Source of the DNA: Palsa-1392 sp036493915
Lineage (GTDB): Bacteria > Verrucomicrobiota > Verrucomicrobiia > Chthoniobacterales > UBA10450
Assembly: GCA_036493915.1 (NCBI GenBank)
Contig: DASXPA010000135.1
Coordinates: forward strand, 1-7,219
Length of the DNA: 7,219 bases
Direction of reading: 5' to 3'
Below are positions 1 to 5,431 of the stretch, piece by piece. Position numbers and translations under genes: made by a program. The notes under the pieces were generated by a model. That model was not told the DNA's origin. It worked only from the letters and a program-made list of their open reading frames with translations, and made no database searches. Each line of letters opens with the position of its first letter. Within the stretch, counting starts at the first letter, position 1.

Positions 1-368
1 CATTCGGATGGCTCGGGGGCCCATGATTCTTGCCGATGAATGGCTGGAAACGACCGGGCCGCCGTGGGACGCATTCAGCATCCGCATCGGCGAAGAGGAG
101 CTCGACCGGATTATTCCGACGCTCGAAGAACGGGAAAAGGAATCAATCGAAATGGGGCGTCTGGCGTGAAGGCTTGGGAAAATTGTTTTGGCGAGGGCGC
201 CTCTTTCCACCGGATCGTCGAGTGGTGTTGGGAGATCAAAGCGGAGCGCTCGTTTCGGAGAGGTGGGCGCATCTGCCGGTTTACCTGCAATATCTGCGGC
301 CGTTTCATTTTCGGCATCGTCTTCGAACGCGCTATCACGGCTGGCAAAAAACGATGGATGTCTCATGA
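1..368 (+). pseudogene. Exostosin-like (GT47) glycosyltransferase, C-terminal part, two frameshifts
   Basis: The 3' end of a gene that enters from the left edge. Frame 2 gives MARGPMILADEW...GPPWDAFSIRI...LDRIIPTLEER and then a TGA at 167-169. Similarity resumes in frame 1 (KAWENCFGEGASFHRIVEWC, 169-228) and again in frame 3 (ERWAHLPVYLQYLRPFHFRH, from 258), ending with TGA at 366-368. The pattern P-x-I-L-A-D-E-W...GPPWDAF, then W-x-x-x-F...SFHRIVEWC, is typical of the C-terminal half of bacterial exostosin-family proteins. These transfer sugars during polysaccharide or glycoconjugate synthesis. Each join needs one base restored, near 166 and near 258. The gene is therefore either decayed or damaged by two single-base sequencing deletions. 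Every other gene in the window is intact. The family call comes from remembered motif patterns and was not searched. The N-terminal part is outside the window. Confidence 0.68.
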
Positions 369-411
369 CAGGTTGCGCTCCTCGGCCGCTGCGCGAACTT
401 GTTAGGCGCAG

Positions 412-771
412 ATGACTTTGCCGCCGAGCCCGCCGCCGCCTAACGAGAAGAAACTGCGCATCGCCTCCTTCGCGATCCACGCCGCCCGCGGTCTGGTGCG
501 CGACCAGAGCATGCGGCGCAAGACGATGTTTACTTTGACCCTGGTCGCGCTCGTACTGCTGTTTTGCGGCGCAACCTGGCTGGCGCCGGTGCTCGATCCG
601 CACGCTCGGCCGGGCTGGTTTATTTTCTATTGGGCGGTGGTCGCGTGGATTACCTTTACGCTCGTGTTGCTGGCGGTCTTTGATCTTTTACTCGTACGCG
701 CACAAGGGCGAAAGACGCAGCGCAGCCTGGCGAAGGAACTCGCGGAGCGCCGGCCTAACGATGATGCCTAA
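412..771 (+). CDS. Small two-helix membrane protein, upstream of dgt
   Basis: A 119-residue protein of unknown function. It has a basic, possibly amphipathic N-terminal part (about 12-38), then two predicted membrane segments at about 40-61 (TLTLVALVLLFCGATWLAPV) and 69-94 (WFIFYWAVVAWITFTLVLLA), and a short basic tail. The topology suggests a small inner-membrane hairpin with both ends on the same side, presumably cytosolic given the basic tails. The start at 412 keeps the conserved-looking EKKLRIASFAIHAARGL stretch. An internal ATG at 511 is possible but would remove it. The stop TAA (769-771) lies inside the dgt start region, so the two genes overlap by 8-11 nt and are probably translationally coupled. 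No strong Shine-Dalgarno is visible. The product cannot be named beyond membrane protein. Confidence 0.75.
   Translation: MTLPPSPPPPNEKKLRIASFAIHAARGLVRDQSMRRKTMFTLTLVALVLLFCGATWLAPVLDPHARPGWFIFYWAVVAWITFTLVLLAVFDLLLVRAQGRKTQRSLAKELAERRPNDDA
438..446 (+). repeat. GCCTAACGA copy 1
   Basis: Near the start of the small membrane protein gene, encoding Pro-Asn-Glu (10-12) in a proline-rich, apparently unconserved N-terminus. A GTTAGGC at 401-407 lies inverted 30 nt upstream. Confidence 0.85.
753..761 (+). repeat. GCCTAACGA copy 2
   Basis: Encodes Pro-Asn-Asp (115-117) at the C-terminus of the membrane protein. Its final A is the first base of the dgt ATG at 761. Confidence 0.85.
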
Positions 772-1930
772 CGATTTGCTGGCGACACCGGAGTTCCCCG
801 CGGCCGGCTGGAAACGGCGGGAGCAGATGGAGGCCGATGAAGAGCGCATGCTGGCGCCTTATGCGCAGAAGTCGGGCGAGTCGCGCGGGCGCAAGTTTCC
901 TGAGCCGCGCCATCTTTATCGGACGGAATTTCAGCGCGACCGGGCGCGGATTATTCATTCGCGCGCTTTTCGCCGGCTGGAATATAAGACGCAGGTTTTT
1001 CTCAACGGCACCGCCGATCATTTGCGAACGCGGTTGACGCACACCTGTGAAGTGGCATCGATCAGCCGCACGATCGCGCGGGCGCTAAGGTTGAATGAAG
1101 ACCTGACGGAAGCGATCGCGCTCGCACACGATCTCGGGCATTCGCCTTTTGGACATTCGGGAGAGGAGATTCTTGCCGAATGCATGCGCGCGCATGGCGG
1201 GTTTGAACATAACCGGCAGAGCCGGCGCGTGGTCGAGTTGCTGGAGACGGCCTATCCCGCTTTCCCGGGGTTGAATCTGACCTGTGAAGTGCGGGAGGGT
1301 TTGCAGAAACATGGCGCGCCTAACGATGACACGGACGAGCGGTGGCCATCGCTGGAAGCACAGATCGCGGATCTCGCGGATGAAATTACCTACTACAGCC
1401 ACGATCTCGATGATGCGCTCGATTTTGCGATTCTCGACTCCGATCAGCTCGATGAGAGCGCGATCTGGCGGCGCAGCCACGAGCGGGTGGCGGAGCGCGA
1501 TCCGGCATTGTTAAGCGCGGAGCTGCAGAAGAATATCATTCGTGACATCATCGATCTTCAGGTGCGCGATGTCGTGGCGACAAGCGCACGGACGATCACA
1601 GCGGCGGCGCCGGAAGATGCGGCAGCGGTGCGACGGCAGCCGGCGTCGTTGATCCGTTGCAGCGAAGAACTGGGAACGGCGAATCGCGAGCTGCGGCGGT
1701 TTCTTTACGAGAATGTTTATTATCATCCGCGAGTGGCGGAGGTGAACCGGCGCGCGGGTGAAATGTTGCGCGCGGTTTTTGAAGCGTTTGTTCGCGAGCC
1801 AGAACGGCTGGGCGACGCGGCCGTGCGAAGGATCGAGAGCGAGGGGTTATATCGAACGGTGTGCGATTATTTGTCGGGAATGACGGATCGGTATTTGCTC
1901 GAAGAGCATGCGCGGATTTCTCAATCGTAA
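761..1930 (+). CDS. dgt: Deoxyguanosinetriphosphate triphosphohydrolase (HD-domain dGTPase)
   Basis: Hydrolyses dGTP (in this family often several dNTPs) to the nucleoside and triphosphate, a cytosolic step in nucleotide pool control. The protein has 389 residues if it starts at 761, which is normal for the family. It shows RDRARIIHSRAFRRLEYKTQVF (59-80, quoted in part as FRRLEYKTQVF), the first metal-binding His in RLTHTCEVA (His94), the HD pair in ALAHDLGHSPFGHSGEE (His123-Asp124), GGFEHNRQSRR (146-156), LNLTCEVREGLQKHG (171-185) and the late acidic motif DEITYYSHDLDD (207-218). The tandem ATGs at 761 and 764 overlap the end of the upstream membrane protein gene. An ATG at 827 would drop the WKRREQMEADEE segment, which looks like a normal N-terminus of these enzymes, so the upstream start is preferred. 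The stop codon sits in the left arm of a large hairpin. Confidence 0.95.
   Translation: MMPNDLLATPEFPAAGWKRREQMEADEERMLAPYAQKSGESRGRKFPEPRHLYRTEFQRDRARIIHSRAFRRLEYKTQVFLNGTADHLRTRLTHTCEVASISRTIARALRLNEDLTEAIALAHDLGHSPFGHSGEEILAECMRAHGGFEHNRQSRRVVELLETAYPAFPGLNLTCEVREGLQKHGAPNDDTDERWPSLEAQIADLADEITYYSHDLDDALDFAILDSDQLDESAIWRRSHERVAERDPALLSAELQKNIIRDIIDLQVRDVVATSARTITAAAPEDAAAVRRQPASLIRCSEELGTANRELRRFLYENVYYHPRVAEVNRRAGEMLRAVFEAFVREPERLGDAAVRRIESEGLYRTVCDYLSGMTDRYLLEEHARISQS
766..774 (+). repeat. GCCTAACGA copy 3, contains a stop codon
   Basis: A direct repeat of copy 2, 13 nt further on. It contains the TAA stop (769-771) of the membrane protein and, in the dgt frame, encodes Pro3-Asn4-Asp5. 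Confidence 0.85.
1318..1326 (+). repeat. GCCTAACGA copy 4
   Basis: Inside dgt, encoding Pro187-Asn188-Asp189 in a hydrophilic stretch just after the LQKHG motif, where loop variation is likely to be tolerated. Confidence 0.85.
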
Positions 1931-1990
1931 TCGTGCTCCTGCTCGTGATCGAAAAGAAAAGGCCAATTACGAGCAGGAGCACGATTACGA
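1925..1990. terminator. Long perfect hairpin between convergent dgt and LON-domain genes
   Basis: Positions 1925-1946 and 1969-1990 are perfect 22-nt inverted repeats (arm begins TCGTAATCGTGCTCC). A G-U and two further A-U pairs (1947-1949 with 1966-1968) extend the stem to about 25 bp around a purine-rich 16-nt loop. The hairpin starts on the last sense codon of dgt and ends 4 nt before the stop of the convergent gene, so it fills the whole intergenic space and could stop transcription from both sides. There is no T-tract on either side, so it is not a classical intrinsic terminator. It could instead be a REP- or MITE-like element, or an RNA-stabilising structure. Confidence 0.6.
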
Positions 1991-1994
1991 GGGC

Positions 1995-2624
1995 TCATGC
2001 GGCGGCACTGCCGCCTTCTTCGCGTAGGTACTGAATGAGTAAACGCAGCCGCTGGTTGAGATCGAGTTCTTCGAGTAACTGTTGCCGCCGTTCGACATCG
2101 CTGATGAAGGTGCTGGCAATCAAATCGGCGAGCATTTCCGGGTCGCTCATTTCGCTGAGGTAACGGTCGACTTTTTCCGGGAGATCGCGGCCGCTGCTTC
2201 TTAATTGGGCGTAGAATTCCAAAACTTTAGCGGCGAGCGCATCGGTCTCGACGGTGAGGTTGGTCTGGGTTTTGAGCGCTTTAACCCGCGCGACGGGGTA
2301 GGGCGTTTCCTGGGTGAAGCTGGTAAATTTCACCCGCTCGATTCCCTGCAAAATCAGATCGGAAGTGCCGTCATTCCGTCCGACGCAAGCGCGGATGAGG
2401 CCGACCGTGCTGACAGGAAAAAAATCGGCGCTGATGCGCCAGTGATGGCGTTCCGGCCTAACGAGTGCGACGCAAACCATGCGGTCGGCGCGGAGGGCGT
2501 GCTCGAGCATTTCGCGGAAGCGCGGTTCGAAGATATGCAATGGGAGGAGCGCGTTGGGGAAGAGGAGGACGCCGGGAAGTGGCATGACGGGAACGGTCGT
2601 GGGCAATGGAACGGTTTGGGACAT
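1995..2624 (-). CDS. Stand-alone LON substrate-binding domain protein
   Basis: A 209-residue protein made of the N-terminal LON domain only, without the AAA+ ATPase or protease parts of Lon. The family signature is clear near the start: VMPLPGVLLFPNALLPLHIFE (13-33, quoted less the last residue: PLPGVLLFPNALLPLHIF), followed by EPRFREMLEHAL, VGLIRA (74-79) and LILQGIERVKF (90-100). The second half is helical (FISDVERRQQLLEELDLNQR), as in Lon N-domains. Such proteins are common in bacteria, and their precise role is not established. The ATG at 2624 is chosen because the domain begins about 12 residues later. The open frame extends further upstream only as a shadow of aroD. The gene starts 14 nt after the aroD stop and is probably co-transcribed with it. 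Confidence 0.9.
   Translation of the reverse strand: MSQTVPLPTTVPVMPLPGVLLFPNALLPLHIFEPRFREMLEHALRADRMVCVALVRPERHHWRISADFFPVSTVGLIRACVGRNDGTSDLILQGIERVKFTSFTQETPYPVARVKALKTQTNLTVETDALAAKVLEFYAQLRSSGRDLPEKVDRYLSEMSDPEMLADLIASTFISDVERRQQLLEELDLNQRLRLLIQYLREEGGSAAA
2456..2464 (+). repeat. GCCTAACGA copy 5
   Basis: Antisense to the LON-domain gene. On the coding strand it reads within Leu-Val-Arg and uses an AGG arginine codon. Confidence 0.85.
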
Positions 2625-2638
2625 GGGCGGCACTGGCT

Positions 2639-3385
2639 CTAAATAATATACGCACCTCGGGCGCGGCGGAGTTGCGCCAGAGATAACTGACCGGGAGCAT
2701 TTGCCTGACCGAGATGGGCGTAATTCAAAACGGAGCCAAGGCAAAGAAGACGTCGGCGCGACTCGGCTGCGCGGGCGCCGAGCCCCATCGCGGCGATCGG
2801 AAATGTCGGGAAGTTTTCGCTGAAGAAGGCGAGGAGACGATGGAGTTGCGCGCTTGTGTCTGTGCGGGTGCCGATTTTGAAAATGTCGGCGCCAACTGCG
2901 ATCGCGGAGGCGAGCTGATTTTGCAGCGCCTCGGGCGAGGGCGTCCCGCGCAAGTGGTGGCTGGAAATGACGACGCCGATCTTCCGTTGCCGGGCCTCTG
3001 CGAGCAGCGACGCAAAATCTTGCGCGGAGCGCAGCTCGAGATCGATCCAACTGGCGTTGGCGAGGAATCGCCGAAGCAGCCGGCTGCGCGCAGCACTGGA
3101 GAGCCCGCCGCGTCCGCCTTCGGCAGGATGCCGCGCCGTGAGAATGAGCGGTGCACGCAACCTCGGCAGCGCCTCTCCGATTTCCGGCAAACAATCCCGA
3201 AGCGCATCGAGGCGCAGCTCGAAAAAATCCGGCGGCTGGCGGAGGCGCCTGGCGGTGCGCAAAGCAGCTCGATCTGCAATCACACCGACGAGTGCACCGC
3301 GACCTTTGACCGGCTGTCGCGCAAACCTATCTTGCGAAGCGGCCCGGAACTTGCGATGGGCAAAGTTGTTCCCCATTGAATTCAT
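2639..3385 (-). CDS. aroD: 3-dehydroquinate dehydratase, type I
   Basis: Catalyses the third shikimate-pathway step, 3-dehydroquinate to 3-dehydroshikimate, through a lysine Schiff base in the cytosol. Numbered from the ATG at 3376 (245 residues), the class I residues are present: DFFELRLDAL (50-59), ILTARHPAEGG with Glu86, the catalytic His140 in VVISSHHLRGTP, the Schiff-base Lys167 in ADIFKIGT (27 residues after the His, the same gap as His143-Lys170 in the E. coli enzyme), Arg207 in ESRRR, and Gln230 in NAPGQL. The Ser usually found before APGQ is Asn226 here. Three ATGs are possible (3406, 3385, 3376). The first would overlap the divergent gene, and the choice between the other two is open. 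The LON-domain gene follows 14 nt downstream. Confidence 0.92.
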   Translation of the reverse strand: MNSMGNNFAHRKFRAASQDRFARQPVKGRGALVGVIADRAALRTARRLRQPPDFFELRLDALRDCLPEIGEALPRLRAPLILTARHPAEGGRGGLSSAARSRLLRRFLANASWIDLELRSAQDFASLLAEARQRKIGVVISSHHLRGTPSPEALQNQLASAIAVGADIFKIGTRTDTSAQLHRLLAFFSENFPTFPIAAMGLGARAAESRRRLLCLGSVLNYAHLGQANAPGQLSLAQLRRARGAYII

Positions 3386-3388
3386 GAA

Positions 3389-4780
3389 ATGATCGCGCGA
3401 CGGCAAGAATTAAACACGCAGTACCATCAGTTGGTCGATTCCCTGATGATGGCGCTGTCGTTATTCGCTGCGCACATCCTCCGGGCCGAGGGCACGTATT
3501 GGTTTCATCTCCCTTATCCGATCGAGCCTTTTCGGAGTTATCAGTGGCTGCTCCTCGTGATCATGCCCTTCGGTCCGATCTTTCTCGATCTGCAGGGATT
3601 TTATCGCTCGCCCCTCGAGAAAACGCTCTGGAAGTCCTTTGTCCAGATCATGCGCATGATGATTTACCTCGGGCTCATCGTCGGGTGCTGCGTCATTTTT
3701 CTTCGTCTGCCCCTGACGAGCCGGGCGGTGCCGTTGCTTTTTCTGGTCATCGCCACGGTGGCGCTCCTGATAAAGGACCAATTGTCGAAGCGGCGGGTGC
3801 GGCGGCGGGCGGCGCGGGGGCAATTGCGTGAGCGCGTCCTGCTCGCGGGCGTGCCGGAGGACATTGTCGCGCTCGAGAAATCGCTCAGTCTGGAGGAGAG
3901 CCTGCGCCTGAATGTGGTCGAGCGGATTGATATTCAGTCGCGCCCGATCTCCGATCTGGTCGAGGCGATGCATCGGCACGCGGTCGCGCGCGTGGTTTTC
4001 GCGGCAAGCCATGGCCAGCTCGATCGCGTCGAGCAGGCGATCGGCGCCTGCGAAATAGAAGGGGTGCCAGCCTGGTTGCTCGCCAATTTCATCCACACCT
4101 CGATCGCTAAGCCGGACTTCGACGCGTTCGGCGATCGGCCGATGCTTGTCTTCCGATCAACGCCAGATGTCTCCTGGGCGCTCCTCGTGAAACGGGTGAT
4201 CGACACTCTCGGCGCCTTCGCGGCGCTCATCTTCTTTTCCATCCCAATGCTGGTGGCGGCCATCGCGATCAAGCTCACCTCGGAAGGCCCGATCATTTTC
4301 AAACAAATGCGCGCGGGAAAACATGGGCGGCCTTTTGTCATGTACAAGTTCCGCACGATGTGGAGCGACGCCGAGATGCGGCGAAGCGAGCTGTTGCCCT
4401 ATAATCAGATGCGCGGACCGGTTTTTAAAGTCGAGGAAGATCCGCGGGTCACGCCGATCGGGCGCTGGCTGCGGCGGACGAGTATCGATGAAACTCCGCA
4501 ACTCCTGAACGTGCTCCGCGGTCACATGAGTCTGGTCGGGCCGCGGCCGTTGCCGATTTACGAGGTGGAGAATTTTGAGAACACGGCGCAACGCCGGCGG
4601 CTGAGTGTGAAGCCGGGGGTCACCTGCCTCTGGCAAATCAGTGGCCGCAATAAGCTGCACGACTTCAGCGAGTGGGTGAAGCTCGATCTCGATTACATCG
4701 ATAATTGGTCGTTAGGCTTGGACATAAAGATTTTATTGCGGACGGTCCCGGCGGTTCTTCTCGGTAAAGGCGCGAGCTAA
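3389..4780 (+). CDS. Exopolysaccharide polyprenyl glycosylphosphotransferase
   Basis: An initiating transferase that loads a sugar-1-phosphate from a nucleotide sugar onto undecaprenyl phosphate at the inner membrane, the first step of exopolysaccharide or O-antigen-type repeat-unit synthesis. The 463 residues show four N-terminal membrane segments (about 15-33, 50-70, 86-107, 112-130), a soluble middle part (about 140-260), another hydrophobic segment (274-296) and the C-terminal bacterial sugar transferase domain. Its motifs are VKRVIDTLGA (267-276), FKQMRAGKHGRPFVMYKFRT (304-323), RRTSIDETPQLLNVLRG (362-378), MSLVGPRPLP (380-389), KPGVTCLWQISGRN (408-421) and LDYIDNWSLGLDIKILLRTV (434-453). 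The sugar specificity cannot be read from the sequence. The start at 3389 has no visible Shine-Dalgarno, but the following RRQELNTQYHQLVDSLMMAL looks like a normal N-terminus. The exostosin remnant at the left edge may belong to the same pathway. Confidence 0.92.
   Translation: MIARRQELNTQYHQLVDSLMMALSLFAAHILRAEGTYWFHLPYPIEPFRSYQWLLLVIMPFGPIFLDLQGFYRSPLEKTLWKSFVQIMRMMIYLGLIVGCCVIFLRLPLTSRAVPLLFLVIATVALLIKDQLSKRRVRRRAARGQLRERVLLAGVPEDIVALEKSLSLEESLRLNVVERIDIQSRPISDLVEAMHRHAVARVVFAASHGQLDRVEQAIGACEIEGVPAWLLANFIHTSIAKPDFDAFGDRPMLVFRSTPDVSWALLVKRVIDTLGAFAALIFFSIPMLVAAIAIKLTSEGPIIFKQMRAGKHGRPFVMYKFRTMWSDAEMRRSELLPYNQMRGPVFKVEEDPRVTPIGRWLRRTSIDETPQLLNVLRGHMSLVGPRPLPIYEVENFENTAQRRRLSVKPGVTCLWQISGRNKLHDFSEWVKLDLDYIDNWSLGLDIKILLRTVPAVLLGKGAS
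4709..4717 (-). repeat. GCCTAACGA copy 6
   Basis: On the + strand it reads TCGTTAGGC, encoding Ser441-Leu442-Gly443 of the glycosylphosphotransferase with a TTA leucine codon. Confidence 0.85.
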
Positions 4781-4803
4781 CTCGGCCAGCTCACAAGCCG
4801 CGT

Positions 4804-4812
4804 GCCTAACGA
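4804..4812 (+). repeat. GCCTAACGA copy 7, contains the ribE stop codon
   Basis: Spans the 3' end of ribE. The TAG stop (complement of 4806-4808) and the last Arg codon lie in the motif. With copy 6 it forms an inverted pair around the convergent gene ends. Confidence 0.85.
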
Positions 4813-5402
4813 GGAGGCCACGGCAACATTCGCTCGACATATTTCGCAAGGATATCGAATTCGATGTTGACGATGTCGCCCGCCTGGAGGGTTTCGAAAT
4901 TCGTCTTCCTCCGCGTGTGGGGAATAATCCAGACGACGAAGCTGGCGGGAAGCAATTCAGCGATCGTTAGGCTGACGCCGTTGAGGGCGACCGACCCTTT
5001 GCTCGCCGCGTAGTGAGCGAAGTCGTTCGGCAGCTCCACTTCGAGGCGGTGGTCGTCGCCGACTTCGGCGAAGCTCAAGACGCGCACCGCACAATCGACA
5101 TGCCCTTGCACGAAGTGGCCGCCGACGCGTCCATCGGCAGCGAGCGCGCGCTCGAGATTCACGAGGCTCTCGCGCCGCAACGCGCGCAGGTTCGTGCGTG
5201 CGAGCGTTTCTTCCAGGAGATCGAAAGTGACAGTTTCTTTGCGGACGGCCGTCGCCGTGAGGCAGCAGCCGTTGACTGAAACGCTGTCGCCTTTGCGCAG
5301 TTCCTCTGCGACTCCAGGCGCGGCGATCTGCAACTGCGTTCCGCGTTCCGTGGCGCGAATCCAAAGCACCTGGCCAACCTCCTCAACTAATCCGGTAAAC
5401 AT
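4806..5402 (-). CDS. ribE: Riboflavin synthase, alpha subunit
   Basis: Converts two 6,7-dimethyl-8-ribityllumazine molecules to riboflavin and a pyrimidinedione, the last step of riboflavin synthesis. The 198 residues contain two lumazine-binding repeats. The first (1 to about 96) has MFTGLVEEVGQV, GDSVSVNGCCLTAT (38-51) and NLERALAADGRVGGHFVQGH (82-101). The second has KGSVALNGVSLTIAELLP (135-152), IIPHTRRKTNFE (159-170) and VNIEFDILAKYVER (178-191). The invariant MFTGL start fixes the ATG at 5402; the open frame runs further upstream without similarity. The gene lies 22 nt after the permease gene on the same strand and is probably co-transcribed with it. Its TAG stop lies inside a GCCTAACGA copy. 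No purine-rich ribosome binding site is visible. Other riboflavin genes are absent from the window. Confidence 0.95.
   Translation of the reverse strand: MFTGLVEEVGQVLWIRATERGTQLQIAAPGVAEELRKGDSVSVNGCCLTATAVRKETVTFDLLEETLARTNLRALRRESLVNLERALAADGRVGGHFVQGHVDCAVRVLSFAEVGDDHRLEVELPNDFAHYAASKGSVALNGVSLTIAELLPASFVVWIIPHTRRKTNFETLQAGDIVNIEFDILAKYVERMLPWPPR
4964..4972 (-). repeat. GCCTAACGA copy 8
   Basis: In the sense direction of ribE, covering Leu145-Thr146-Ile147 with a CTA leucine codon, inside the second lumazine-binding repeat. Confidence 0.85.
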
Positions 5403-5423
5403 AAGCGGCGAGGAGAAGTCTGC

Positions 5424-5431
5424 CCTAACGA
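5424..5431 (+). repeat. CCTAACGA copy 9, contains the permease stop codon
   Basis: The preceding base is C rather than G. On the coding strand it reads CGT-TAG and supplies the last codon (Arg428) and the stop of the permease gene. Confidence 0.8.

Noticed and set aside
401..444. GTTAGGC ... GCCTAAC, resembling integron attC core sites (GTTRRRY / RYYYAAC)
   Set aside because: The order is inverted relative to an attC site, no long imperfect stem or integrase gene is present, and the same heptamer recurs throughout the window as part of GCCTAACGA, mostly inside ordinary genes.
2625..3194. N-terminal extension of the LON-domain open frame to 399 residues
   Set aside because: The extension is an Arg/Ala/Ser-rich out-of-frame reading of aroD. 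The LON domain starts about 12 residues after the ATG at 2624.
4774..4792. GAGCT/AGCTC inverted repeat between the convergent glycosylphosphotransferase and ribE genes as a terminator
   Set aside because: A 5-bp stem with a 9-nt loop and no T-tract is too weak to claim.
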